Assembly (NCBI RefSeq): GCF_043290135.1
Contig: NC_134707.1
Location: 140,803,319-140,867,318, forward strand
DNA from: Rhipicephalus microplus
Taxonomy: Eukaryota > Arthropoda > Arachnida > Ixodida > Ixodidae
DNA: 64,000 bases
Direction of reading: 5' to 3'
The notes under the pieces are model-generated. The model ran no database searches. It saw only the letters and a list, made by a program, of their open reading frames with translations, and was not told the DNA's origin. A program made the position numbers and the translations under genes. Positions 23,230 to 34,867 of this stretch are shown here, one piece after another. Within the stretch, counting starts at the first letter, position 1. Every line of letters begins with the position of its first letter.

Positions 23230-26200
23230 TGTTGTGGAGTTTCTAGTAGTTGAGTTTCTAGTTGTCGAGTTTCTAGTTGCGAAGTCTAAAGTCGTGGAGT
23301 TTCTAGCTGTGGAGTTTCTAGTTGTGGAGCTTCTAGTTAGGGAGTTTCTAGTTGCGGAGTTTCTAGTTGTGGATTTTGTTGTTGTGGGGTATATAGTTGT
23401 GGTGTTTCAAGTTGTGGAGTTTCTAGTTGCGGAGTTTCTAGTTGCAGAGTTTCTAGTTCCGGAGTTTTCTAGTTGTGGAGTTTCTAGTTGTGGAATTTGT
23501 AGTTGTGGAGTATCTAGTTGTGGACTTTCAAGTTGTACAGTTTCTAGTTGTGGAGCTTCTAGTTGCGGAGTTTTCTAGTTGCGGAGTCTGTAGTTGTGGA
23601 GTTCCTAGTTGTGGAATTTCAAGTTGTGGAGTCTCTAGTGGCGGAGTGAGTTTCTAGTTGCGGAGTTTCTGGTTGTGGAGTTTCTAGTTGCGGAGCCGGT
23701 AGTTGTGGAGTTTTTAGTTGTGGAGTTTCTAGTTGTGGAGTTTCTAGTGTTTGAATTTCTAGTTGCCGAGTTCTTTAGTTGCGAAGTCTCAAGTTGTGGA
23801 AATTATAGGTGTGAAGTTTCAAGTTGCAGAGTTTCTAGTTGCGGAGTTTCTAGTTGTGGAGTTTTTAGTTGAGGAGTCTCTAGTTGTGGAGTCTCTAGTT
23901 GTGGAGTTTCTAGTTGTGGAGTGTCTACTTGTGGAGTTTCTAGTTGTGGAGTTTCTAGTTGCAGAGATTCTAGTTGCGGAGTTTCTTGTTGCAGAGTTTC
24001 TAGTTGTGGAGTTTCTAGTTGTGAAGTTTTAGTTGTGGAGTTTCAAGTTGTGGAATTCATAGGTGTGGTGTATCTAGTTGTGGAGTTTCTAGTTTTCGAG
24101 TTTCTAGTTACGGAGTTTCTAGTTGTGGAGTTTTTAGTTGTGGAGCTTTTAGTTGAGGAGTCTCTAGTTGTTGAGTCTCTAGTTGTGGAAGTTCTAGTTG
24201 TGGAGTTTCTAGTTGCGGAGTTTCTTGTTGCGGAGTTTCTAGATGTAGAGTTTCCAGTTGTGGAGTTTCTGGCTGTGGAGTTTATAGTTGCGGAGTTTCT
24301 AGTATCGGAGTTTCTAGTTGTGGAGTTTCTAGTTGTGGAGTTTCTAGTTGTAGAGTTTCTAGTTGCGAAGCCTCAAGTTGTGGAGTTTCTAGTTGTCGAG
24401 TTTCTAGTTGTGGAGTTTCTAGTTGTGGGGTTTGTAGTTAAAGGGGTTCGTAGTTGTGCAGTTCTAGTTGTGGAGTCTCTAGTTGAGGAGTTTCCATTTG
24501 TGTTGTTTCTAGCTGTGGAGTTTCTAGTTGCGGAGTTTCTAGATGCAGAGTTTCTAGTTGCGGAGTTTACTAGTTGTGGAGATTGTAGTGGTGGAGTTTC
24601 TAGTTGCGGGGTTCCAAGTTGTGGAGTTTCTAGTTGTGGAGCTTCTAGTTCTGGGGTTCGTAGTTGTCGGATTCGTAGTTGTGCAGTTTCTAGTTTTGGA
24701 GTCTAGTTGTGGAGTTTCCAGTTGTGGAGTTTCTAGCTGTGGAGTTTCTAGTTGCGGAGTTTCTAGTTGCAGAGTTTCTAGTTGTGGAGTTTTCTAGTTG
24801 TGGAGATTCTAGTGGCGGAGTTTCTAGTTGCGGAGTTTCAAGTTGTGGAGTTTCTCGTTGTGGAGTTTCTAGTTGTGGATTTTCTAGCTGTGGAGTTTCT
24901 AGTTGCGAAGTTTTTAGTTGCGGAGTTTCTGGTTGTGGAGTTTCTAGTTGTGGAGTCTGTAGTTGTGGAGTATCTATTTGTTGGGTTTCAAGTTGTGAAG
25001 TTTCTAGTTGTGGAGTTTCTAGTTGTTGAGTTTCTAGTAGTTGAGTTTCTAGTTGCCGAGTTTCTAGTTGCGAAATCTCAAGTCGTGGAGTTTCTAGCTG
25101 TGGAGTTTCTAGTTGCGGAGCTTCTAGTTGCGGAGTTTCTAGTTGTGGAGCTTCTAGTTCTGGGGTTCGTTGTTGTGGGATTCGTAGTTGTGCAGTTTCT
25201 AGTTTTGGAGTCTCTAGTTGTGGAGTTTCCAGTTGTGGAGTTTCTAGCTGTGGAGTTTCTAGTTGCGGAGTTTCTAGTTGCAGAAACTCTAGTTGTGGAT
25301 TTTGTAGTTGTGGAGTATAAAGTTGTGGTGTTTCAAGTTGTGGAGTTTCTAGTTGCGGAGTTTCTAGTTGCAGAGTTTCTAGTTCCGGAGTTTTCTAGTG
25401 GTGGAATTTCTAGTTGCGAAGTTTCTAGTTGTGGAGCTTCAAGTTGTGGAGTTTCTAGTTGTGGAGTTTCTAGTTGTGGAGTTTGTAGTTGAGGAGTATC
25501 TAGTTGTGGACTTTCAAGTTGTGAAGTTTCTAGTTGTGGAGTTTCTAGTTGCGGAGTTTTCTAGTTGCGGAGTCTGTTGTTGTGGAGTTTCTAGTTGTGG
25601 AGTTTCTAGTTGTGGATTTTCTAGCTGTGGAGTTTCTAGTTGCGGAGTTTCTAGTTGTGGGGTTCGTAGTTGTGGAGTTCGTAGTTGTGGAGTTTCTAGT
25701 TGTGGAGCCTCTAGTTGGGGAGTTTCCAGTTGTGGAGTTTCTAGCTGTGGAGTTTTTCGTCGCGGAGTTTCTAGTTGCAGAGTTTCTAGTAGCGGAGTTT
25801 TCTAGTTGTGGAGGTTCTAGTGGCGGAGTTTGTAGCTGTGGAGGTTCTAGTTGTGGAGTTTTTAGTTGCGGAGTTTCTGGTTGTGGAGTTTCTAGTTCTG
25901 GAGTGTGTAGTTGTTTAGTATCTATTTGTTGGGTTTCAAGTTGTGGAGTTTCTAGTTGTGGAGTTTCTAGTTGTTGAGTTTCTAGTAGTTGAGTTTCTAG
26001 TTGCCGAGTTTCTAATTGCGAAATCTCAAGTCGTGGAGTTTCTAGCTGTGGAGTTTCTAGTTGCGGAGTTTCTAGTTGCGGAGTTTCTAGTTGCGGAGTT
26101 TCTAGTTGTGGATTTTGTAGTTGTGGAGTATATAGTTGTGGTGTTTCAAGTTGTGGAGTTTCTAGTTGCGGTGTTTCTAGTTGCAGAGTTTCTAGTTCCG

Positions 26201-29200
26201 GAGTTTTCTAGTTGTGGAGTTTCTAGTGGCGGAGTTTCTAGCTGTGGAGCTTCAAGTTGTGGAGTTTCTCGTTGTGGAGTTTCTAGTTGTGGAGTTTGTA
26301 GTTTTGGAGTATCTAGTTGTGGACTTTCAAGTTGTGGAGTTTCTAGTTGTGGAGTTTCTAGTTGTTAATTTTCTAGCTGTGGAGTTTCTATTTGCGGAGT
26401 TTCTAGTTGCAGAGTTTCTAGTTGTGGATTTTCTAGCTGTGGAATTTCTGCTTGCAGAGTTTTTAGTTGCGGTGTTTCTAGTTGTGTAGTTGTGGAGTTT
26501 CTAGTTGTTGAGTTTCTAGTTGCCGAGTTCTTTAGTTGCGAAGTCTCGAGTTGTAGAGTTTCTAGCTGTGGAGTTTCTAGATGCGGAGTTTCTAGTTGCG
26601 GAGTTTCTAGTTGTGGATTTTTTGTTGTGGAGTCTCTAGTTGGGGAGTTTCTAGTTGTGGAGTGTCTACTTGTGGAGTTTCTAGTTGTGGAGTTTCTATT
26701 TGTAGTTTTTAGTTTTCGAGTTTGTAGTTGTAGATTTTCTAGTTGCAGAGTTCCTAGTTTTGGAGTATCTAGTTGCGGAGTCTCTAATTGTGCAGTCTCT
26801 AGTTTTGGAGTCTCTAGTTGTGGAGTTTCTGGTTGTGGAGTTTATAGTTGTGGAATTTCTAACTGTGGAGATTCTAGTTGCGGAGTTTCTATTTGCAGAG
26901 TTTCTAGTTGTGGAGTTTCTAGTTGTGGAGTTTTAGTTGTGGAGTTTAAAGTTGTGGAATTTAGAGGTGTGGAGTTTCTAGTTGTGGAGTTTCTAGTTTT
27001 CGGGTTTCTAGTTACGGAGTTTCTAGTTGTGGAGTTTCTAGTTGTGGAGTTTCTAGTTATGGAGCTTTTAGTTGAGGAGTCTCTAGTTGTTGAGTCTCTA
27101 GTTGTGGAAGTTCTAGTTGTGGAGTTTCTTGTTGCGGAGTTTCTTGTTGCGGAGTTTCTAGTTGTGGAGTTTCTAGTTGTGGAGTTTCTGGCTGTGGAGT
27201 TTCTAGTTGCGAAGTTTCTAGTTGTGGAGTTTCTAGTTGTGAGGTTCGTAGTTGTGGAGTTTCTAATTGTCGAGTTTCTAGTTGTGGAGTCTCTAGTTGT
27301 GAAGTTTCTAGTTGTGGGGTTCGTAGTTGTGGGGTTCGTAGTTGTGGAGTTTCTAGTGTCGGAGTTTCAAGTCGTGGAGTTTCTCGTTGTGGAGTTTCTA
27401 GTTGTGGATTGTCTAGCTGTGGAGTTTCTAGTTGCGGAGTTTTTAGTTGCGGAGTTTCTTGTTGTGAAGTTTCTAGTTGTGGAGTTTCCAGTTGTGGAGT
27501 TTGTAGTTGTGGAGTATCTATTTGTTGGTTTCAAGTTGTAGAGTTTCTAGTTGTGGAGTTTCTAGTTGTGGAGTTTCTAGTTGTGGATTTTCTAGTTGTT
27601 GAGTTTCTAGTTGCCGAGTTTCTAGTTGCGAAGTCTCAAGTCGAGGAGTTTTTAGCTGTGGAGTTTCTAGTTGCGGAGCTTCTATTTGCGGAGTTTCTAG
27701 TTGCGGAGCTTCTAGTTGTGGAATTTGTAGTTGTGGAATATATAGTTGTGGTGTTTCAAGTTGTGGAGTTTCTAGTGGCGGAGTTTCTAGTTGCAGAGTT
27801 TCTAGTTGCAGAGTTTTCTAGTTGTGGAGTTTCTAGTTGCGGAGTTTCTAGTTGTGGATTTTGTAATTGTGGAGTATATAGTTGTGGTGTTTCAAGTTGT
27901 GGAGTTTTTAGTTGCAGAGTTTCTAGTTCCGGAGTTTTCTAGTTGCGAAGTTTCTAGTTGTGGAGCTTCAAGTTGTGGAGTTTCAAGTTGTGGAGTTTCT
28001 AGTTGTGGAGTTTGTAGTTGTGGAGTATCTAGTTGTGGACTTTCAAGTTGTGAAGTTCCTAGTTGTGGAGTTTCTAGTTGCGGAGTTTTCTAGTTGCGGA
28101 GTTTCAAGTTGTGGAGTTTCTCGTTGTGGAGTTTCTAGTTGTGGATTTTCTAGCTGTGGAGTTTCTAGTTGCGAAGTTTTTAGTTGCGGAGTTTCTGGTT
28201 GTGGAGTTTCTAGTTGTGGAGTCTGTAGTTGTGGAGTATCTATTTGTTGGGTTTCAAGTTGTGGAGTTTCTAGTTGTGGAGTTTCTAGTTGTTGAGTTTC
28301 TAGTAGTTGAGTTTCTAGTTGCCGAGTTTCTAGTTGCGAAATCTCAAGTCGTGGAGTTTCTAGCTGTGGAGTTTCTAGTTGTGGAGCTTCTAGTTGCGGA
28401 GTTTCTAGTTGTGGAGCTTCTAGTTCTGGGGTTCGTTGTTGTGGGGTTCGTAGTTGTGCAGTTTCTAGTTTTGGAGTCTCAAGTTGTGGAGTTTCCAGTT
28501 GTGGAGTTTGTAGCTGTGGAGTTTCTAGTTGCGGAGTTTCTAGTTGCAGAGTTTCTAGTTGTGGATTTTGTAGTTGTGGAGTATATAGTTGTGGTGTTTC
28601 TAGCTGTGGAGTTTCTAGTTGCGGAGTTTCTAGATTCAGAGTTTCTAGTTGCGGAGTTTTCTAGTTGTGGAGATTCTAGTGGCGGAGTTTCTAGTTGCGG
28701 AGTTCCAAGTTGTGGAGTTTCTAGTTGTGAAGTTTCTAGTTGTGGAATTTGTAGTTGTGGAGTATATAGTTGTGGTGTTTCAAGTTGTGGAGTTTCTAGT
28801 GGCGGAGTTTCTAGTTGCAGAGTTTCTAGTTGCGGAGTTTTCTAGTTGTGGAGTTTCTAGTTGCGGAGTTTCTAGTTGCGGAGTTTCTAGTTGTGGAGTT
28901 TCTAGTTGTGGGGTTTGTAGTTGTGGGGTTCGTAGTTGTGCAGTTGTAGTTGTGGAGTCTCTAGTTGAGAAGTTTCCATTTGTGTTGTTTCTAGCTGTGG
29001 AGTTTCTAGTTGCGGAGTTTCTAGATGCAGAGATTCTAGTTGCGGAGTTTTCTAGTGATGGAGTTTCTAGTTGCGGAGTTTCTAGTTGTGAAGCTTCAAG
29101 TTGTGGAGTTTCTCGTTGTGGAGTTTCTAGTTGTGGAGTTTGTAGTTGTGGAGTATCTAGTTGTGGACTTTCAAGTTGTGGAGTTTCTAGTTGTGGAGTT

Positions 29201-29482
29201 TCTAGTTGTTAATTTTCTAGCTGTGGAGTTTCTATTTGCGGAGTTTCTAGTTGCAGAGTTTCTAGTTGTGGATTTTCTAGCTGTGGAATTTCTGGTTGCA
29301 GAGTTTTTAGTGGCGGTGTTTCTAGTTGTGGAGTTTCTAGTTGTTGAGTTTCTAGTTGCCGAGTTTTTTAGTTGCGAAGTCTCAAGTTGTAGAGTTTCTA
29401 GCTGTGGAGTTTCTAGTTGCGGAGTTTCTAGTTGCGGAGTTTCTAGTTGTGGAGTTTTTAGTTGTGGAGTCTCTAGTTGTGG
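23230..29482 (+). repeat. Family C block C1 (6.25 kb)
   Basis: C1 matches C4 (44,507-54,055) in two parts. The offset is 21,277 up to about 28.1 kb, then 24,573 to the end at about 29,482; the difference equals the extra 3,296-bp tandem duplication in C4. C1 has the C-type marker TTTTTAGTTTTCGAG near 26,705 instead of the A-type TTTTTATTTTTCGAG. Diagnostic oddities are TTAAAGG at 24,438, an AAC-for-GTT change at 25,285-25,287 and a unit lacking 7 bp (GTTGTGTAGTTG) near 26,480. An A-like segment with the GAAGTTTTAG and GAATTCATAGG units lies at 24,023-24,350. Confidence 0.82.
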
Positions 29483-31215
29483 GCTTTCAAGTTGTGGAGT
29501 TTATAGTTGTGGAGTTTCTAGTTGCGGAGTTTTCCAGCTGCGGAGTCTGTAGTTGTGGAGTTTCTAGTTGTGGAATTTCTAGTTACGGAGTTTCTAGTTG
29601 TGGAGCTTTTAGTTGAGGAGTCTCTAGTTGTGGAGTGTCTACCTGTGGAGTTTCTAGTTGTGGAGTTTCTATTTGTAGTTTTTAGTTTTCGAGTTTGTAG
29701 TTGTAGATTTTCTAGTTGCAGAGTTCCTAGTTTTGGAGTATCTAGTTGCGGAGTCTCTAATTGTGCAGTCTCTAGTTTTGGAGTCTCTAGTTGTGGAGTT
29801 TCTGGTTGTGGAGTTTATAGTTGTGGAATTTCTAACTGTGGAGATTCTAGTTGCGGAGTTTCTAGTTGCAGAGTTTCTAGTTGGAGAGTTTCTAGTTGTG
29901 GAGTTTTAGTTGTGGAGTTTAAAGTTGTGGAATTTATAGGTGTGGAGTTTCTAGTGTTGGAGCTTCTAGTTTTCGGGTTTCTAGTTACGGAGTTTCTAGT
30001 TGTGGAGTTTCTAGTTGTGGAGTTTCTAGTTGTGGAGCTTTTAGTTGAGGAATCTCCAGTTGTTGAGTTTCTAGTTGTGGAAGTTCTAGTTGTGGAGTTT
30101 CTAGTTGCGGAGTTTCTGGCTGTGGAGTTTCTAGTTGCGGAGTTTCTAGTTTTGGAGTTTCTAGTTGTGAGGTTCGTAGTTGTGGAGTTTCTAGTTGTCG
30201 AGTTGTGGAGTCTTTAGTTGTGGAGTTTCTAGTTGTGGAGTTTCTAGCTGCGAAGTTTCAAGTTGTGGAGTTTCTAGTTGTGGAGTTTCTAGTTGTGGAG
30301 CTTCTAGTTGTGGGGTTCGTAGTTGTGGGGTTCGTAGTTGTGGAGTTTCTAGTTGCGGAGTTTCTCGTTGTGAAGTCTGAAGTTGTGGAGTTTCTAGTTG
30401 TGGAGTTTCTAGTTGTGGAGCTTCTAGTTGTGGGGTTCGTAGTTGTGGGGTTCGTAGTTGCGGAGTTTCTAGTTGCGGAGTTTCTCGTTGTGAAGTTTCT
30501 AGTTGTGGAGTTTCTAGTAGTTGAGTTTCAAGTTGCCGAGTTTCTAGTTGCGAAGTCTCAAGTACTGGAGTTTTTAGCTGTGGAGTTTCTAGTTGCGGAG
30601 CTTCTAGTTGCGGAGTTTCTAGTTGCGGAGTTTCTAGTTGTGGAATTTGTAGTTGTGGAGTATATAGTTGTGGTGTTTCAGGTTGTGGAGTTTTAGTGGC
30701 GGAGTTTCTAGTTGCAGAGTTTCTAGTTGCGGAGTTTTCTAGTTGTGGAGTTTCTAGTTGCGGAGTTTCTAGTTGTGGAGCTTCAAGTTGTGGAGTTTCT
30801 AGTTGTGGAGTTTCTAGTTGTGGAGTTTGTAGTTGTGGAGTGTCTAGTTGTGGGCTTTCAAGTTGTGGAGTTTATAGTTGTGGAGTTTCTAGTTGCGGAG
30901 TTTTGTAGTTGCGGAGTCTGTAGTTGTGGAGTTTCTGGTTGTGGAATTTCTAGTTACGGAGTTTCTAGTTGTGGAGCTTTTAGTTGAGGATTCTCTAGTT
31001 GTTGAGTCTCTAGTTGTGGAATTTCTAGTTGTGGAGTGTTTAGTTGCAGAGTTTCCAGTTGTGGAGTTTCTAGTTGCGGAGTCTCTAGTTGTAGAGTTGC
31101 TAGTTACGGAGTTTCTAGCTGTGGAGATTCTAGTGGCGGAGTCTCTAGTTGTGCAGTCTCTAGTTGTGGAGTCTGTAGTTGTGGAGTTTCTAGTTGCGGA
31201 GTTTGAAGTTGCGGA
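29483..31215 (+). repeat. Family B block B2, mosaic with a short C insert
   Basis: Starting at about 29,483 the sequence switches from C to B units (GGGCTTTCAAG, then CAGCTGCGGAG). It returns to C near 29,625, including a TTTTTAGTTTTCGAG marker near 29,680, and enters B again at TTTCTGGCTGTGG at 30,113. A 7-bp deletion near 30,200 (GTCGAGTTGTGGAG) is private to this copy. At about 31,216 it joins a C block that matches 24,235 onward at offset 6,981. The frequent switching suggests several unequal exchanges or conversion tracts. Confidence 0.7.
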
Positions 31216-34200
31216 GTTTCTAGATGTGGAGTTTCTAGTTGTGGAGTTTCTGGCTGTGGAGTTTAGAGTTGCGGAGTTTCTAGTATCGGAGTTTCTAGTT
31301 GTGGAGTTTCTAGTTGTGGAGTTTCTAGTTGTAGAGTTTCTAGTTGCGAAGCCTCAAGTTGTGGAGTTTCTAGTTGTCGAGTTTCTAGTTGTGGAGTTTC
31401 TAGTTGTGGGGTTTGTAGTTAAAGGGGTTCGTAGTTGTGCAGTTCTAGTTGTGGAGTCTCTAGTTGAGGAGTTTCCATTTGTGTTGTTTCCAGCTGTGGA
31501 GTTTCTAGTTGCGGAGTTTCTAGATGCAGAGTTTCTAGTTGTGGAGTTTACTAGTTGTGGAGATTGTAGTGGTGGAGTTTCTAGTTGCGGGGTTCCAAGT
31601 TGTGGAGTTTCTAGTTGTGGAGCTTCAAGTTCTGGGGTTCGTAGTTATCGGATTCGTAGTTGTGCAGTTTCTAGTTTTGGAGTCTCTAGTTGTGGAGTTT
31701 CCAGTTGTGGAGTTTCTAGCTGTGGAGTTTCTAGTTGCGGAGCTTCTAGTTGTGGAGTTTTCTAGTTGTGGAGATTCTACTGGCGGAGTTTCTAGTTGCG
31801 GAGTTTCAAGTTGTGGAGTTTCTCGTTGTGGAGTTTCTAGTTGTGGATTTTCTAGCTGTGGAGTTTCTAGTTGCGAAGTTTTTAGTTGCGGAGTTTCTGG
31901 TTGTGGAGTTTCTAGTTGTGGAGTCTGTAGTTGTGGAGTATCTATTTGTTGGGTTTCAAGTTGTGGAGTTTCTAGTTGTGGAGTTTCTAGTTGTTGAGTT
32001 TCTTGTAGTTGAGTTTCTAGTTGCCGAGTTTCTAGTTGCGAAATCTCAAGTCGTGGAGTTTCTAGCTGTGGAGTTTCTAGTTGCGGAGCTTCTAGTTGCG
32101 GAGTTTCTAGTTGTGGAGCTTCTAGTTCTGGGGTTCGTTGTTGTGGGATTCGTAGTTGTGCAGTTTCTAGTTTTGGAGTCTCTAGTTGTGGAGTTTCCAG
32201 TTGTGGAGTTTCTAGCTGTGGAGTTTCTAGTTGCGGAGTTTCTAGTTGCAGAGTTTCTAGTTGTGGATTTTGTAGTTGTGGAGTATCTAGTTGTGGACTT
32301 TCAAGTTGTGAAGTTTCTAGTTGTGGAGTTTCTAGTTGCGGAGTTTTCTAGTTGCGGAGTCTGTAGTTGTGGAGTTTCTAGTTGTGGAGTTTCTAGTTGT
32401 GGATTTTCTAGCTGTGGAAATTCTAGTTGCGGAGTTTCTAGTTGTGGGGTTCGTAGTTGTGGAGTTCGTAGTTGTGGAGTTTCTAGTTGTGGAGTCTCTA
32501 GTTGGGGAGTTTCCAGTTGTGGAGTTTCTAGCTGTGGAGTTTTTCGTCGCGGAGTTTCTAGTTGCAGAGTTTCTAGTAGCGGAGTTTTCTAGTTGTGGAG
32601 GTTCTAGTGGCGGAGTTTCTAGCTGTGGAGGTTCTAGTTGTGGAGTTTTTAGTTGCGGAGTTTCTGGTTGTGGAGTTTCTAGTTCTGGAGTCTGTAGTTG
32701 TTTAGTATCTATTTGTTGGGTTTCAAGTTGTGGAGTTTCTAGTTGCGGTGTTTCTAGTTGCAGAGTTTCTAGTTCCGGAGTTTTCTAGTTGTGGAGTTTC
32801 TCGTTGTGCAGTTTCTAGTTGTGGAGTTTGTAGTTGTGGAGTATCTAGTTGTGGACTTTCAAGTTGTGGAGTTTCTAGTTGTGGAGTTTCTAGTTGTTAA
32901 TTTTCTAGCTGTGGAGTTTCTATTTGCGGAGTTTCTAGTTGCAGAGTTTCTAGTTGTGGATTTTCTAGCTGTGGAATTTCTGCTTGCAGAGTTTTTAGTT
33001 GCGGTGTTTCTAGTTGTGGAGTTTCTAGTTGTTGAGTTTCTAGTTGCCGAGTTCTTTAGTTGCGAAGTCTCAAGTTGTAGAGTTTCTAGCTGTGGAGTTT
33101 CTAGTTGCGGAGTTTCTAGTTGCGGAGTTTCTAGTTGTGGATTTTTTAGTTGTGGAGTCTCGAGTTGTGGAGTTTCTAGTTGTGGAGTGTCAACTTGTGG
33201 AGTTTCTAGTTGTGGAGTTTCTATTTGTAGTTTTTAGTTTTCGAGTTTGTAGTTGTAGATTTTCTAGTTGCAGAGTTCCTAGTTTTGGAGTATCTAGTTG
33301 CGGAGTCTCTAATTGTGCAGTCTCTTGTTTTGGAGTCTCTAGTTGTGGAGTTTCTGGTTGTGGAGTTTATAGTTGTGGAATTTCTAACTGTGGAGATTCT
33401 AGTTGCGGAGTTTCTAGTTGCAGAGTTTCTAGTTGTGGAGTTTCTAGTTGTGGAGTTTTAGTTGTGGAGTTTAAAGTTGTGGAATTTATAGGTGTGGAGT
33501 TTCTAGTTGTGGAGTTTCTAGTTTTTGGGTTTCTAGTTACGGAGTTTCTAGTTGTGGAGTTTCTAGTTGTGGAGTTTCTAGTTGTGGAGCTTTTAGTTGA
33601 GGAGTCTCTAGTTGTTGAGTCTCTAGTTGTGGAAGTTCTAGTTGTGGAGTTTCTTGTTGCGGAGTTTCTAGTTGTGGAGTTTCTAGTTGTGGAGTTTCTG
33701 GCTCTGGAGTTTCTAGTTGCGAAGTTTCTAGTTGTGGAGTTTCTAGTTGTGAGGTTCGTAGTTGTGGAGTTTCTAATTGTCGAGTTTCTAGTTGTGGAGT
33801 CTCTAGTTGTGGGGTTCGTAGTTGTGGGGTTCGTAGTTGTGGGGTTCGTAGTTGTGGAGTTTCTAGTTGCGGAGTTTCAAGTCGTGGAGTTTCTCGTTGT
33901 GGAGTTTCTAGTTGTGGATTGTCTAGCTGTGGAGTTTCTAGTTGCGGAGTTTTTAGTTGCGGAGTTTCTTGTTGTGAAGTTTCTAGTTGTGGAGTTTCCA
34001 GTTGTGGAGTTTGTAGTTGTGGAGTATCTATTTGTTGGGTTTCAAGTTGTGGAGTTTCTAGTTGTGGAGTTTCTAGTTGTGGATTTTCTAGTTGTTGAGT
34101 TTCTAGTTGCCGAGTTTTTAGTTGCGAAGTCTCAAGTCGAGGAGTTTTTAGCTGTGGAGTTTCTAGTTGCGGAGCTTCTATTTAAGGAGTTTCTAGTTGC

Positions 34201-34867
34201 GGAGCTTCTAGTTGTGGAATTTGTAGTTGTGGAATATATAGTTGTGGTGTTTCAAGTTGTGGAGTTTCTAGTGGCGGAGTTTCAAGTTGCAGAGTTTCTA
34301 GTTGCGGAGTTTTCTAGTTGTGGAGTTTTTAGTTGCGGAGTTTCTAGTTGTGGAGCTTCAAGTTGTGGAGTTTGTAGTTGTGGAGTTTCTAGTTGTGGAG
34401 TTTGTAGTTGTGGAGTATCTAGTTGTGGGCTTTCATGTTGTGGAGTTTCTAGTTGTGGAGTTTCTAGTTGCGGAGTTTTCTAGTTGCGGAGTCTGTAGTT
34501 GTGGAGTTTCTAGTTGTGGAGTTTGTAGTTGTGGAGTATCTAGTTGTGGACTTTCAAGTTGTGAAGTTTCTAGTTGTGGAGTTTCTAGTTGCGGAGTTTT
34601 CTAGTTGCGGAGTCTGTAGTTGTGGAGTTTCTAGTTGTAGAGTTTCTAGTTGTGGATTTTCTAGCTGTGGAGTTTCTAGTTGCGGAGTTTCTAGTTGTGG
34701 GGTTCGTAGTTGTGGATTTCGTAGTTGTGGAGTTTCTAGTTGTGGAGTCTCTAGTTGGGGAGTTTCTAGTTGTGGAGTTTCTAGTTGTGGAGCTTTTAGT
34801 TGAGGAATCTCTAGTTGTTGAGTTTCTAGTTGTGGAAGTTCTAGTTGTGGAGTTTCTAGTTGCGGAG
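31216..34867 (+). repeat. Family C block C2 (3.65 kb)
   Basis: The left part is collinear with C1 at offsets of about 6,981 and then 6,968; the part from about 32.3 kb matches C1 at offset 6,787. It shares the TTAAAGG unit (31,419) and carries the TTTTTAGTTTTCGAG marker near 33,232. It lacks the AAC-for-GTT change and the 7-bp deletion of C1, having ordinary units there. It therefore represents a sister C lineage without those two events. The longest open frame of the window lies here but is treated as a by-product of the repeat. Confidence 0.75.
33044..34483 (+). other. Longest stop-free frame (479 codons), judged not a gene
   Basis: The frame opens at TTG and translates mainly as VEFLV-type pentapeptides, switching to GVSSC-type (Val-Ser-Ser-Cys-Gly) and back wherever a 14- or 16-bp unit occurs. 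It ends at TAG when another +1 unit moves it into the third frame, where every normal unit has a stop. No domain, signal peptide with a following mature region, or catalytic motif is seen; the hydrophobic alternating V/E/F/L pattern is simply the repeat read in one register. Equivalent frames in sister copies are broken at other points. A transcribed low-complexity protein cannot be excluded, but nothing supports it. Confidence 0.6.

Noticed and set aside
25281..25290. Possible inverted repeat unit (GAAACTC on the + strand)
   Set aside because: Only three to five bases look inverted; flanking units remain in normal orientation, so there is no inverted array segment.
33044..34483. 479-codon + strand open frame as a protein gene
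   Set aside because: It starts at TTG, is made only of repeat pentapeptides in shifting registers, and exists because the plain 15-bp unit lacks stops in two of three frames. Sister copies break it at different points.
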